Assembly (NCBI GenBank): GCA_945901195.1
Contig: CAMDKB010000158.1
Coordinates: 1 to 9,429 of the forward strand
Origin: Rhizobium sp. Q54
Lineage (GTDB): Bacteria > Pseudomonadota > Alphaproteobacteria > Rhizobiales > Beijerinckiaceae
Direction: 5' to 3'
Length of the DNA stretch: 9,429 nucleotides
Position 1 is the stretch's first letter, and the number at the start of each line of letters is the position of its first letter. This document shows, in pieces, positions 1 to 6,722 of this stretch. Position numbers and translations under genes: made by a program. The notes beneath the pieces are model-generated. The model saw only the letters and a program-made list of their open reading frames with translations. It was not told the DNA's origin and searched no databases.

Positions 1-58
1 CCAAACTCCGAAGCGTTTTCGCGTCGAAATCCGCGCGCAGGGGAATAGGCAAAGACAT
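1..58 (-). CDS. IS630 family transposase, N-terminal fragment (runs off the window)
   Basis: Only the first 19 codons are inside the window, read on the minus strand from an ATG at 58-56: MSLPIPLRADFDAKTLRSL. I recognise this opening as typical of one group of alphaproteobacterial IS630/Tc1-mariner-type DDE transposases, in which a helix-turn-helix DNA-binding region follows directly. The start is well supported: an AGGAGG Shine-Dalgarno lies a few bases upstream (minus strand, complement of about 65-70). The catalytic part lies outside the window, so whether the copy is intact cannot be judged. The fragment is short, so the family call rests on pattern memory rather than on catalytic residues. 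It differs from the transposase at the right end of the window, which I judge to be from another IS630 subgroup. Confidence 0.72.
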   Translation of the reverse strand, partial: MSLPIPLRADFDAKTLRSL

Positions 59-130
59 GACGAACCTCCTCGTTCGCCACGAATGAATCAGACACCGACT
101 GATTTGGATAGCCAGAACGAGTCACGCATC
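1..130 (-). mobile_element. Left IS630-type insertion sequence, 5' end (right boundary uncertain)
   Basis: The transposase start plus its leader form the end of an insertion sequence that continues off the left edge. The leader holds two small perfect inverted repeats: 5-base arms at 61-65/72-76, and AATCAG/CTGATT arms at 86-91/99-104. The 13 bases at 113-125, read on the minus strand, match 10 of 13 with 9240-9252 near the tip of the right-hand IS630 element, so a terminal inverted repeat may lie around 113-130. IS630 elements insert at TA. I could not fix the exact junction, and the boundary of 130 is a guess. Confidence 0.4.
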
Positions 131-181
131 AAGGGAGATGGTATCACACCTAATTTCCCAATCAAATGAGAGGCCCAGCCA

Positions 182-346
182 ATGAATTTGCTTCTGAGAT
201 TTGCCAAGAACGAGGATGGGACAACCAGTCTGGAATATGGACTGATTGCCGCATCGCTGTCGGTTCTCATCATCACTGGCGTGACATCAGTGGGCACCAA
301 GATCAGCATCGTGTTCCTGGGTCCGGTGAGCAACGCGATCAAATAA
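182..346 (+). CDS. Flp family type IVb pilin (54 aa)
   Basis: This short gene encodes 54 residues with the hallmark of Flp-type (class IVb) prepilins: a short charged leader (MNLLLRFAKNEDG), then TTSLEYGLIAA leading into one hydrophobic helix at about residues 20-45. Prepilin peptidase would cut after Gly13, placing Glu18 at mature position +5 and Tyr19 at +6, the positions conserved in Flp pilins. The protein would be inserted in the inner membrane and, after cleavage, assembled by a Tad secretion system into adhesive Flp pili. GAGAGG at 168-173 is a good ribosome binding site, 8 bases before the ATG. No tad/cpa assembly genes are in the window, so it is an orphan here. It converges with the DUF937 gene, 24 bases between the stops. 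An upstream promoter must lie between the IS leader and 168, but none is obvious. Confidence 0.85.
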   Translation: MNLLLRFAKNEDGTTSLEYGLIAASLSVLIITGVTSVGTKISIVFLGPVSNAIK

Positions 347-354
347 TTCGCACG

Positions 355-371
355 ATACGTTCGGGGCGTAT
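355..371. terminator. Small hairpin between convergent genes (possible weak terminator)
   Basis: ATACG (355-359) and CGTAT (367-371) form a perfect 5-base stem with a 7-base loop. The hairpin lies just after the pilin stop and touches the stop codon of the convergent DUF937 gene. No T-run follows on either strand, so intrinsic termination is only a possibility suggested by its position. Confidence 0.25.
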
Positions 372-1198
372 TAGCGCCTTCCGCCGCCCAGAATTTGACC
401 CAGAATATCCTGCAGACCCGGTTGTTGAGCCCCCTGCGCCGCACCCTGCCCTCCAGGGTTGAGCATTTTCCCAAGCATATCAATTCCAGACTGCAGACTT
501 GAGGGATTGAGTCCCTGCGGGAATATCTGATCAGCGCCTGCCGGATTGGCCGGTTGGCGCTGTTGCTGTCCACCAGAACCGCCGCCCATCACACTTCCAA
601 GCAGGCCGCCGAGCAATCCGCCGAGGCCGCCTCCGCCCTGTGTCTGCCCCGGGGCATGGCCGCCGCCCAGCGAACCTCCAAGAACTTGGCCAAGCAGATC
701 GCCAAGGCCGCCGCTGCTGTTTCCCGGACTATTCGCGCCAGCTTTGCCCAGCTGTTCCAGCATTCCCCCCATACCTGAACCCTGCATGCCCTTGAACATG
801 CCGCCCATGACCATCGAGACGATGACGGGAATCATCGATTGCAGGATGGAGGACCCAATCCCGGTCGCCTGCGCAGCATGGGCTGCCAGCGCCTGACTCG
901 CGTGATCATTGCCAAAGAGCCGGGCAAGTGCGTCCTCGCCATGGGCGGCAGTGTCCGGCGCCGCCATGACTTCAGGGTTCTCGAAGGCCTGCTGATGTTG
1001 TGTATTGAACATGGCGCCGAACATGTCGGCGAGACCACTGGCCTCTTTGGTCCGGGTCTGCAACCCGGCAGAGAGAGCGGGGGCGAGTGCGCTGACGGCC
1101 TGCTGCGCCTGTTCCTCGGTGAGGCCAAACTGACTGGCAAGGTTCTGGAGGCCAGCGCCACCCTGCGCCTGCTGGATAATATCGTTCAAATTAAACAT
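371..1198 (-). CDS. DUF937 domain-containing protein, glycine-rich (275 aa)
   Basis: The N-terminus (MFNLNDIIQQAQGGAGLQNL, then a SQFGLTEEQAQQAVSAL stretch at about 22-38) matches the DUF937 family, small bacterial proteins of unknown function. I start it at the ATG 1198-1196 because GGAGG (complement of 1203-1207) stands 4 bases before it; an in-frame start 11 codons further upstream has no such support. Residues 1-110 look helical and alanine/glutamine rich. Residues 112-150 form a Met/Gly-rich hydrophobic stretch (IPVIVSMVMGGMF). The rest is Gly/Gln-rich, with repeated LLGxLLGG-like motifs near 146, 168, 195, 241 and 265. There is no signal peptide and no clear ordinary membrane domain. 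Neighbours give no functional clue: it converges with a Flp pilin and lies downstream of the MATE gene on the same strand, separated by 112 bases containing a hairpin, so it is probably transcribed separately. Function unknown. Confidence 0.85.
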   Translation of the reverse strand: MFNLNDIIQQAQGGAGLQNLASQFGLTEEQAQQAVSALAPALSAGLQTRTKEASGLADMFGAMFNTQHQQAFENPEVMAAPDTAAHGEDALARLFGNDHASQALAAHAAQATGIGSSILQSMIPVIVSMVMGGMFKGMQGSGMGGMLEQLGKAGANSPGNSSGGLGDLLGQVLGGSLGGGHAPGQTQGGGGLGGLLGGLLGSVMGGGSGGQQQRQPANPAGADQIFPQGLNPSSLQSGIDMLGKMLNPGGQGAAQGAQQPGLQDILGQILGGGRR

Positions 1199-1261
1199 GA
1201 TGCCTCCACTAACGACCCCATGGCCTGCCAATCAGGTCCAAAACTATCCCTCAAATAGTAT

Positions 1262-1282
1262 GTTTCAGCTATTTTGTGAAAC
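1262..1282 (-). terminator. Hairpin downstream of the MATE gene (candidate terminator)
   Basis: GTTTCA (1262-1267) and TGAAAC (1277-1282) form a perfect 6-base stem with a 9-base loop, 28 bases beyond the stop of the MATE gene on the minus strand. A second small inverted repeat follows, ACTAT/ATAGT at 1243-1247/1255-1259. The DNA here is AT-rich compared with its surroundings, which also suits a promoter for the DUF937 gene. There is no strong U-run, so the assignment is tentative. Confidence 0.35.
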
Positions 1283-1310
1283 GTGTTTGCCGCACCGCTG
1301 GCTAAGTCGC

Positions 1311-2672
1311 TTATTTTGCCGGACGGGTGGTCCGGGCCGCCAGCCGCCCTGCGAGCACATAGGAAGTGACAATCGCTGCTATTCCGAAGATGGCTGCGCC
1401 CACTCCCATGCCCAGGATGCCACCTTTGGGCCCGCCCCAAATTGCACCCAAAGTCACAAACGGAATTGTACCCAGTGTCGCGCGGCCCCAGTTGAACACC
1501 ATCGCCAACATGGGATAACCAAGATTGTTGAAGGCCGCATTGGCCGCAAACAGGCACCCGAGAAAAGCCCAGGTCCCCGCTCCGATCTGGCAAAAGAAGA
1601 TTGTCAGCTCTGCTGTTTCGCCAGTCGCGCCAAAGGCGCGGACGATCCAGGGCGCCAGCAGTACGAGGACGCCCCACATCACCAGTCCATAAATGATGGC
1701 GAGGCGATAGCAGGCCGTCAGCGTATCGCGAACGCGGTCGAACCGCTTTGCGCCGAAGTTTTGCCCGACCACCGGCCCCACAGCGCCCGACATTGCGAAT
1801 GTGGCGCCAAACGCCACCGGCACGATCCTGTCTATGATGGCGAAGGCGGCGACTACCGCCTCACCAAAGTCGGCGAACACTTTGAGCGCATAGGTCGTGG
1901 AAATCGGAGCGGCAAGATTTGCAGCGATGACCGGCAAGGCGATTGCCAATAGACGGGTGAGGTCGCGAATGAAGTTTCGCATGGCCGGCCGCCCGACCAT
2001 GTCGTGAATATGGACTGCGCCCCAAAATCCGATGGCCGCGTAGACTGCTCGCGCGGCCACCACGGCCCAGGCAGCACCGGCAACGTCCAGACGAAAATAC
2101 AAGATCAGGATGGGATCGAGCGCGGCTGTCACAATCGCCCCTGACAGCAAAACATACATGGATCGCCGCGCATCGCCGGCCGCGCGCAAAATACCTGATG
2201 TCGCCATGCCCAGAGCAAGCAGAACGTTTGAAGGGATCGTGATGTAGAGAAAAAGAGCTGCAGCGTCCTGTGTCGCGCCCTTTGCGCCAATCCAACCCAG
2301 CAAGGGACGAACCAGCGGGAGGGCGATCAGTGATATGGCGCCTGTTATCAATGCAACCTGCAACAACGCCGATCCGGCCAGGCGGCGCGCGCTGTCGCGT
2401 TCACCTGCGCCTATCGCGCGAGACACAAGCGCACCAATGGCAATAGACAGGCCAATCTGAACCGAGATGAAAAAGAACGCCAGTTGCGTCGCAAAGCCGA
2501 CGCCAGCGGTCAACGTGTGATCACCCAGCCAGGAAATATAAATCAGCGACAGCAGATCAACGACGAAAACCGCCATCAGCCCAATCGAGCCCGTGGCGGT
2601 CATGACCAGTACGTGCCTCAATACGGAGCCTTCAAGAAAGACCGCGCGTTTGGCTTCACCTGTAGCACTCAC
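1311..2672 (-). CDS. MATE family efflux transporter (453 aa)
   Basis: This is a multidrug and toxin extrusion (MATE) antiporter of the NorM/DinF superfamily, an inner-membrane protein that exports organic compounds in exchange for Na+ or H+. About twelve hydrophobic segments in two halves are visible. The first helix (about 28-48) carries Asp39, where MATE proteins keep a functional acidic residue. SGILRAAGDARR at 159-170 and GPVVGQNFGAKRFDR at 299-313 are typical MATE motifs. The full length is normal for the family. The start is GTG at 2672-2670: it overlaps the upstream antiporter's TGA as GTGA and has GGAG (complement of 2681-2684) 8 bases before it, so translation is probably coupled to that gene. 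The next Met, residue 24, would cut into the conserved N-terminus. The substrate cannot be read from the sequence. Confidence 0.93.
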   Translation of the reverse strand: MSATGEAKRAVFLEGSVLRHVLVMTATGSIGLMAVFVVDLLSLIYISWLGDHTLTAGVGFATQLAFFFISVQIGLSIAIGALVSRAIGAGERDSARRLAGSALLQVALITGAISLIALPLVRPLLGWIGAKGATQDAAALFLYITIPSNVLLALGMATSGILRAAGDARRSMYVLLSGAIVTAALDPILILYFRLDVAGAAWAVVAARAVYAAIGFWGAVHIHDMVGRPAMRNFIRDLTRLLAIALPVIAANLAAPISTTYALKVFADFGEAVVAAFAIIDRIVPVAFGATFAMSGAVGPVVGQNFGAKRFDRVRDTLTACYRLAIIYGLVMWGVLVLLAPWIVRAFGATGETAELTIFFCQIGAGTWAFLGCLFAANAAFNNLGYPMLAMVFNWGRATLGTIPFVTLGAIWGGPKGGILGMGVGAAIFGIAAIVTSYVLAGRLAARTTRPAK

Positions 2673-4504
2673 AACGGACGCTCCGCTTCGCCAACAATAC
2701 CGGCGGTTTCCGGCGACAACGCTTTGGCGCGCCGTGCAGGTTGAGTCAGTGGTTCAGGCTCGATCTTTTGCCACGGCGCCAATTCTGCGTAAGCTGCGCC
2801 AGCCTGTTGCGAGGCCAGGCGCTCAATGTCGCGTTCGCGCACGTAGGCTTCGATTTCGCGGGCACGTGCGCGATCTCCCGTTACCGCAACGTAAACGCTT
2901 CCTCCGAATACGATGGCGGATTCAAATGTTTCGCGAACCTGGTAATCAGCTCGTTTTTCGAGCAACTCCAGCGCATGCACCCGGTCGAACGCACGCACAT
3001 GCACGCGCGCAAGCGGGAAATTGACCTTGCACATATCGAGGATCGCCGTCACGTCTTCGGCTCTGTCAACGCAGATCGCAATGACGCGCGCAGCGTCTGC
3101 GCCTGCTGCCCGCAAGACATCAAGCCGCCTTCCGTCGCCGTAATAGACTTTGAAGCCGAACCGCGCTGCGCTGCGTATGCGCGCAACATCGTGATCAATA
3201 ACCGTCACGTTGGTGCGGCCTGCCAATAGAACCTGCACCGCCAATTGACCAAATCGGCCAAAGCCGATGACGAGAATATTGCCGCGCGCTTCGCCGGGAA
3301 TTTCTTCGGCCGGCATGGCTTCTCCGTCAGGTTTGATGCGTGAGGCTAATACGTCAAGCCCCTTGGCGCAGAGTGGCCCTGCAATCATGGTCATCGCGGT
3401 AATCGCAGCAAGCAGCCCGGCTTGTTGGGCGGTCAACAACCCAGCAGCCATCGCGACGGGAAAGACCACAAACGCAAACTCGCCTGCAGTTGTGAGTGTG
3501 CTTGCGCCAGACAGGCTGTCACACGCACGAGAGCCGGACATTCGCATCAGCAGGAAAGCGACGACGCCCTTGGCTGCAACGACCGCCAGCGCCGCCGCGA
3601 TCAGGAATCCCGCATTGTTCATCACGAGCCGGCCATCAATCGCCATACCGACGGACATGAAAAAAAGACCCATGAGAAGGCCACGGAACGGCTCGATATC
3701 AGCTTCGAGCTGGTGGCGGAAATTGGACTCGGAGAGAAGCAATCCGGCCAGAAATGCGCCAAGAGCCATGGATAATCCGGCAGCCTGCATGAGCACCGCA
3801 GCGCCCAGCACCACCAGAAGCGCCGCCGCCGCCATCACTTCACGCGCGCCCACTCGCGCGAGAATGGCAAAAAACGGATTGAGCATGTAACGGCCCGCGA
3901 ATATCACGGCAGCAAACGCGGCCAATGCGCCACCAAAGGCCAACAGGCCCTCGCGGAACGTGCCGGAGGCTTCACCTGCCACAAGCGGAATGATCGCAAG
4001 CACGGGCGCGACAAGCACATCCTGCATCAGCAGCACAGCAAAAGACCGCCGACCATAGACACTTTCCACCGCACCACGCTCTTCAAGCAATTGCATCGCG
4101 ATCGCGGTCGACGAAAACGCTAGGGCAATGCCCGCCAGAATTGCGCCACGCGGGGCGATGCCGGCCAGCAACCAGAGTCCTGCGGCCAGTACGACGGCAG
4201 TCACGGCCATCTGAAGTGAGCCAAGCCCCAGGATGTCCTTGCGCATGGCAAGCAGCTTGGCGGGTTCCAGTTCCAATCCAATGATGAAGAGCAGCAGAAC
4301 GACACCCAGCTCGGCCACATTGGCGATTGTCTGGGATTCGCCAATCAAGCCAAACCCGGCAGGGCCGATGGCGAGACCCGCGATCAGATATCCGATGACA
4401 GCGCCCAGGCGCAGAAAGCGAAACAGCGGCACGGCGATGACCGCCGAACCCAGAAAGATCAGTATCGGCAGAAGCATGCCGCCGGTGTGGGCGTGTTCGG
4501 TCAC
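2669..4504 (-). CDS. CPA2 family monovalent cation:proton antiporter, Kef-type with RCK domain (611 aa)
   Basis: The protein resembles KefB/KefC: a Na+/H+-exchanger membrane domain (residues about 10-385, roughly twelve helices) followed by an RCK/TrkA-N Rossmann domain (about 408-525). Visible signatures are FIIGLELEP (73-81), the QD pair of CPA2 transporters (161-162), the loop HQLEADIEPFRG (264-275), equivalent to the regulatory HALESD loop of KefC, GEFAFV (341-346), and the nucleotide-binding GFGRFG (414-419) with VIDHD (435-439). The probable role is K+ or Na+ efflux in exchange for protons, gated by a nucleotide or ligand at the RCK domain. The last 70 or so residues are charged and of low complexity. 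I chose the GTG at 4504-4502 because GGAG (complement of 4511-4514) precedes it by 6 bases; an in-frame ATG at 4585 adds 27 unconserved-looking residues. It is first gene of a two-gene operon with the MATE gene. Whether glutathione gates it, as in E. coli Kef, cannot be told. Confidence 0.92.
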   Translation of the reverse strand: MTEHAHTGGMLLPILIFLGSAVIAVPLFRFLRLGAVIGYLIAGLAIGPAGFGLIGESQTIANVAELGVVLLLFIIGLELEPAKLLAMRKDILGLGSLQMAVTAVVLAAGLWLLAGIAPRGAILAGIALAFSSTAIAMQLLEERGAVESVYGRRSFAVLLMQDVLVAPVLAIIPLVAGEASGTFREGLLAFGGALAAFAAVIFAGRYMLNPFFAILARVGAREVMAAAALLVVLGAAVLMQAAGLSMALGAFLAGLLLSESNFRHQLEADIEPFRGLLMGLFFMSVGMAIDGRLVMNNAGFLIAAALAVVAAKGVVAFLLMRMSGSRACDSLSGASTLTTAGEFAFVVFPVAMAAGLLTAQQAGLLAAITAMTMIAGPLCAKGLDVLASRIKPDGEAMPAEEIPGEARGNILVIGFGRFGQLAVQVLLAGRTNVTVIDHDVARIRSAARFGFKVYYGDGRRLDVLRAAGADAARVIAICVDRAEDVTAILDMCKVNFPLARVHVRAFDRVHALELLEKRADYQVRETFESAIVFGGSVYVAVTGDRARAREIEAYVRERDIERLASQQAGAAYAELAPWQKIEPEPLTQPARRAKALSPETAGIVGEAERPL

Positions 4505-4543
4505 AGGAAACTCCGGGGATTTTTCCAGCGGGGAAATACCCCA

Positions 4544-4551
4544 TATAGGTA
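4544..4551 (-). promoter_or_regulatory. Possible -10 region of the antiporter-MATE operon
   Basis: On the minus strand this reads TACCTATA, followed by TGGGG. Transcription starting a few bases further on would give a leader of roughly 35 bases before the GTG start of the antiporter. The same octamer stands on the plus strand just before ispH (4625-4632), forming an 8-base inverted repeat. No clear -35 hexamer is visible upstream, so this could instead be half of an operator. Confidence 0.3.
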
Positions 4552-4585
4552 CGGCGCCGCTGCTTGCGACCCGCAGCTGAACCAT

Positions 4586-4632
4586 TTGGCGGGGTACAGC
4601 GGCTTGACTTGAATCGCCGGGATATACCTATA
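4586..4632 (+). promoter_or_regulatory. Candidate promoter(s) for ispH
   Basis: Two overlapping arrangements are possible. One is TTGGCG (4586-4591), a 17-base spacer and TTGAAT (4609-4614), giving a leader of about 17 bases. The other is TTGACT (4604-4609) with TATAGC (4629-4634, 19-base spacer) or CCTATA (4627-4632, 17-base spacer), which would place the transcript start at or next to the ispH ATG and make the mRNA leaderless or nearly so. No Shine-Dalgarno lies in the normal window before that ATG, which fits a leaderless or very short leader. Confidence 0.4.
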
Positions 4633-4637
4633 GCGTC

Positions 4638-5612
4638 ATGTCCAATTCCGCCAGCATTGTCACCAAACCGTCCCTGCGCGTCATTCTCTGCGCGCCCCGC
4701 GGATTTTGCGCCGGGGTGGTGCGCGCAATCGATGCTGTGGAACGCGCGCTACAAATCTATGGAGCGCCAGTGTATGTGCGCCATGAAATTGTTCACAACA
4801 AATATGTAGTTGATGATCTGAAGTCCAAGGGTGCAATCTTTGTCGAGGAACTCAGCGAAATTCCTGATACGCAAGCCCCGGTCATTTTCTCGGCGCATGG
4901 TGTGCCCAGATCCGTCCAGGCTGCAGCTGACACGCGGAATTTCTTCGCCATAGACGCCACCTGCCCGCTGGTGACGAAAGTCCATCGCGAGGCGGAATTG
5001 CACCACCGGCGTGGCCGCACCATCATCCTGATAGGACACAAGGGGCATCCCGAAGTGGAAGGGACGATAGGTCAATTGCCAGATGGAGCGGTCGTGCTTG
5101 TCGAGACACTGGCGGATGTGGCCGCATTGGCGTTTGCGCCCGGCAGCCCCCTCGCCTGGGCCTCGCAAACCACTTTGTCTGTTGATGATACTCGCGATAT
5201 CGTCTCCGCGTTGCTTGCACGCTTTCCCGATATTGCAGGGCCGCACAAAGACGATATCTGCTATGCCACGACCAACCGCCAGGAAGCTGTGAAGGCCGTC
5301 GCGCACGACGCACAAGCAATGATCGTTGTCGGCGCGCCCAATTCATCCAACTCGCAACGGCTGCGCGAAGTCGCCGAACGTGAGGGATGCCGGATCTCAT
5401 TGCTCGTGCAGCGTGCGAGCGAAATCGAATGGGCGCTGTTTGAGGGTGTGCAAACCCTCGCCATCACCGCAGGAGCGTCCGCGCCAGAAATACTCGTGGA
5501 TGAAATCATTGAAGCACTGCGTAAGCAGTTCGACGTGAAAATCGAGGTTGTCACAACTGCGCAGGAAAACATGTTCTTTCCCCTGCCGAGGGAATTGCGC
5601 GAGAAAACCTGA
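4638..5612 (+). CDS. ispH: 4-hydroxy-3-methylbut-2-enyl diphosphate reductase (IspH/LytB)
   Basis: IspH carries out the last step of the MEP pathway, reducing HMBPP to isopentenyl and dimethylallyl diphosphate with a [4Fe-4S] cluster in the cytoplasm. All hallmarks are present in 324 residues, a normal length: cluster cysteines Cys24 (RGFCAGV), Cys109 (DATCPLV) and Cys208 (ICYATTNRQ); substrate histidines His53 (EIVHN), His87 (FSAHGVP) and His137 with Glu139 (GHKGHPEVEG); the NSSNS diphosphate-binding motif (235-239); and ITAGASAPE (276-284). The equivalents in E. coli are Cys12/96/197 and His41/74/124. The ATG at 4638 leaves a 12-residue extension over E. coli; no alternative in-frame start fits better, although no Shine-Dalgarno precedes it. 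It is divergent from the antiporter operon and convergent with the EamA gene. In many Rhizobiales ispH lies directly upstream of thrB and rnhA; here an antisense gene separates them. Confidence 0.97.
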   Translation: MSNSASIVTKPSLRVILCAPRGFCAGVVRAIDAVERALQIYGAPVYVRHEIVHNKYVVDDLKSKGAIFVEELSEIPDTQAPVIFSAHGVPRSVQAAADTRNFFAIDATCPLVTKVHREAELHHRRGRTIILIGHKGHPEVEGTIGQLPDGAVVLVETLADVAALAFAPGSPLAWASQTTLSVDDTRDIVSALLARFPDIAGPHKDDICYATTNRQEAVKAVAHDAQAMIVVGAPNSSNSQRLREVAEREGCRISLLVQRASEIEWALFEGVQTLAITAGASAPEILVDEIIEALRKQFDVKIEVVTTAQENMFFPLPRELREKT

Positions 5613-5654
5613 AGACGGCCTTTAAACAATGGCTGTTCTGATTGACCTGTAATA

Positions 5655-5681
5655 CCAACGGTAATGACCCACCGCTGTTGG
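5655..5681. repeat. Bulged inverted repeat after ispH
   Basis: CCAACGGT (5655-5662) pairs with ACC (5671-5673) and GTTGG (5677-5681), an 8-base-pair stem interrupted by a three-base bulge, with an 8-base loop. It lies 42 bases after the ispH stop in the 122-base gap between convergent genes. No T-run follows. It could take part in 3'-end formation or processing, but it may be chance. Confidence 0.3.
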
Positions 5682-5698
5682 CAAGCGCGAACGCATTT

Positions 5699-5714
5699 CG
5701 GCGCTGAGGCGCCG
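5699..5714. terminator. GC-rich hairpin between ispH and the EamA gene
   Basis: CGGCGC (5699-5704), a TGAG loop and GCGCCG (5709-5714) form a perfect 6-base-pair stem. The hairpin is 20 bases beyond the stop of the leftward EamA gene and 86 bases beyond the ispH stop, so it could serve either. It is followed by GATGTTT on the plus strand and AAATGCG on the minus strand, so the U-tract needed for a strong intrinsic terminator is weak or missing. Confidence 0.4.
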
Positions 5715-5734
5715 GATGTTTGGCATAAGTCAAT

Positions 5735-6664
5735 CTATCCGTTGAGAAGCAGCACGATGCCCGCCGCAATCATCGCCATACCCGCGAATTCCCGGCCAGT
5801 CGTGATCTGATTGAATACCCCGCGCGAGACGAGCAACGCCATCGGCACTTCCACCAGCGCCAATGTTCGCACCTTGGCCGCTGTCACCAGCGCAAACGCC
5901 ATGAACCAGAACAGTGAAGCGACGGCGCCCATGGAGCCGGCGAAGACAGATGGCTTCCAGGCTTTCCCAATGGCTACCAGCAAGGGACGATCAAACAGGC
6001 CAAGCCAGACTAGGATTGCCAGGGATTGCATGGCTTGCCCGGCGAGCATTACGGCGGTCGCGTTCATGACGAGCGCGTCCGTGCCCAAACGAACCAGCCC
6101 TGCGCGATAGCAACTGGCCGACAACGCAAAACACAGCCCGCTCGCAAGGCCCATCAAGGCGGGCCGCCAGTCCATCGCCGCGCCTGACACGGCAGCGTCT
6201 TTTCGCGGCCACGACATCAGCATCACGCCGCATGTCGCGATCAACACCGCGGTCAATGTAAGCGCCGAGAGAGTCTCCTGCAGAACCACTACAGCGATGA
6301 TGGCTATGAAAATGGGTTCAGTTTTTGTGTAGGCGACAATCACCGAGAAAGAGCGTGTTTTCATCCCCGCCAGCATCAAGGCCGTGGCGAGCGATTGAGC
6401 CGCAGCTCCTGCTGCAATCCAGAGCAGGGATTCCAGATCGAAACTGGGGAATTTCATGCCCAGAAGCTGGGTTTCCACCAGCACGAGGGCGACTGCGAAA
6501 GGCAGAGCAAAAAGGAAGCGCACATGCGTCGCCCCGGCCGTGCCGAGCGTGCGGATGAGGTCGCGCTGCATGGCGTTACGCGCGGTCTGTGCGGCCGAGG
6601 CGCAAATCGTGTAAACCGCCCAGGCCCATTTCGCGAAAAGGGCGGAAAGACCCAGCGACAGCAT
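5735..6664 (-). CDS. EamA/DMT family transporter (309 aa)
   Basis: This is an inner-membrane transporter of the drug/metabolite transporter superfamily, with two tandem EamA repeats and about ten hydrophobic helices. The first repeat ends in the typical AYTKTEPIFIAIIAVVVLQE / TLTAVLIATCGVMLM pattern (about 120-165). The second ends in RTLALVEVPMALLVSR and a C-terminal helix, MAMIAAGIVLLL. The usual family length is about 290-310 residues, which agrees with the ATG at 6664-6662: GGGGGAG (complement of 6672-6678) lies 7 bases before it. The open frame runs further upstream, but that part is antisense to thrB and lacks membrane character. The substrate is not predictable; members export amino acids, metabolites or drugs. 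It stands alone on its strand between ispH and thrB-rnhA, convergent with the first and divergent from the second. Confidence 0.9.
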   Translation of the reverse strand: MLSLGLSALFAKWAWAVYTICASAAQTARNAMQRDLIRTLGTAGATHVRFLFALPFAVALVLVETQLLGMKFPSFDLESLLWIAAGAAAQSLATALMLAGMKTRSFSVIVAYTKTEPIFIAIIAVVVLQETLSALTLTAVLIATCGVMLMSWPRKDAAVSGAAMDWRPALMGLASGLCFALSASCYRAGLVRLGTDALVMNATAVMLAGQAMQSLAILVWLGLFDRPLLVAIGKAWKPSVFAGSMGAVASLFWFMAFALVTAAKVRTLALVEVPMALLVSRGVFNQITTGREFAGMAMIAAGIVLLLNG

Positions 6665-6682
6665 ATTCTTACTCCCCCATGT

Positions 6683-6711
6683 TTGACCTGGTTCCGGGCC
6701 GTGGCTAACAC
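6683..6711 (+). promoter_or_regulatory. Promoter of thrB-rnhA
   Basis: TTGACC (6683-6688) and TAACAC (6706-6711) are separated by exactly 17 bases. The -10 box is preceded by GC, giving GCTAACAC, which resembles the GCTANAWC-type -10 of alphaproteobacterial housekeeping promoters. Transcription would start near 6718, leaving a leader of about 40 bases. The promoter lies in the 93-base divergent gap with the EamA gene. Confidence 0.6.
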
Positions 6712-6722
6712 GAAGCGCGCAT

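Noticed and set aside
839..1952. Long plus-strand open frames opposite the DUF937 and MATE genes
   Set aside because: They are shadows of real genes in GC-biased DNA; composition is abnormal (runs of Pro, Arg, Cys, Gln) and no domain is recognisable.
3267..3890. Plus-strand frame of 207 codons opposite the antiporter
   Set aside because: Alanine, serine and arginine rich with no domain; it lies wholly antisense to the conserved membrane domain.
4505..4585. Upstream ATG for the Kef-type antiporter
   Set aside because: It adds 27 residues that do not resemble the family. The GTG at 4504 has a GGAG at ideal spacing directly before the family-like N-terminus.
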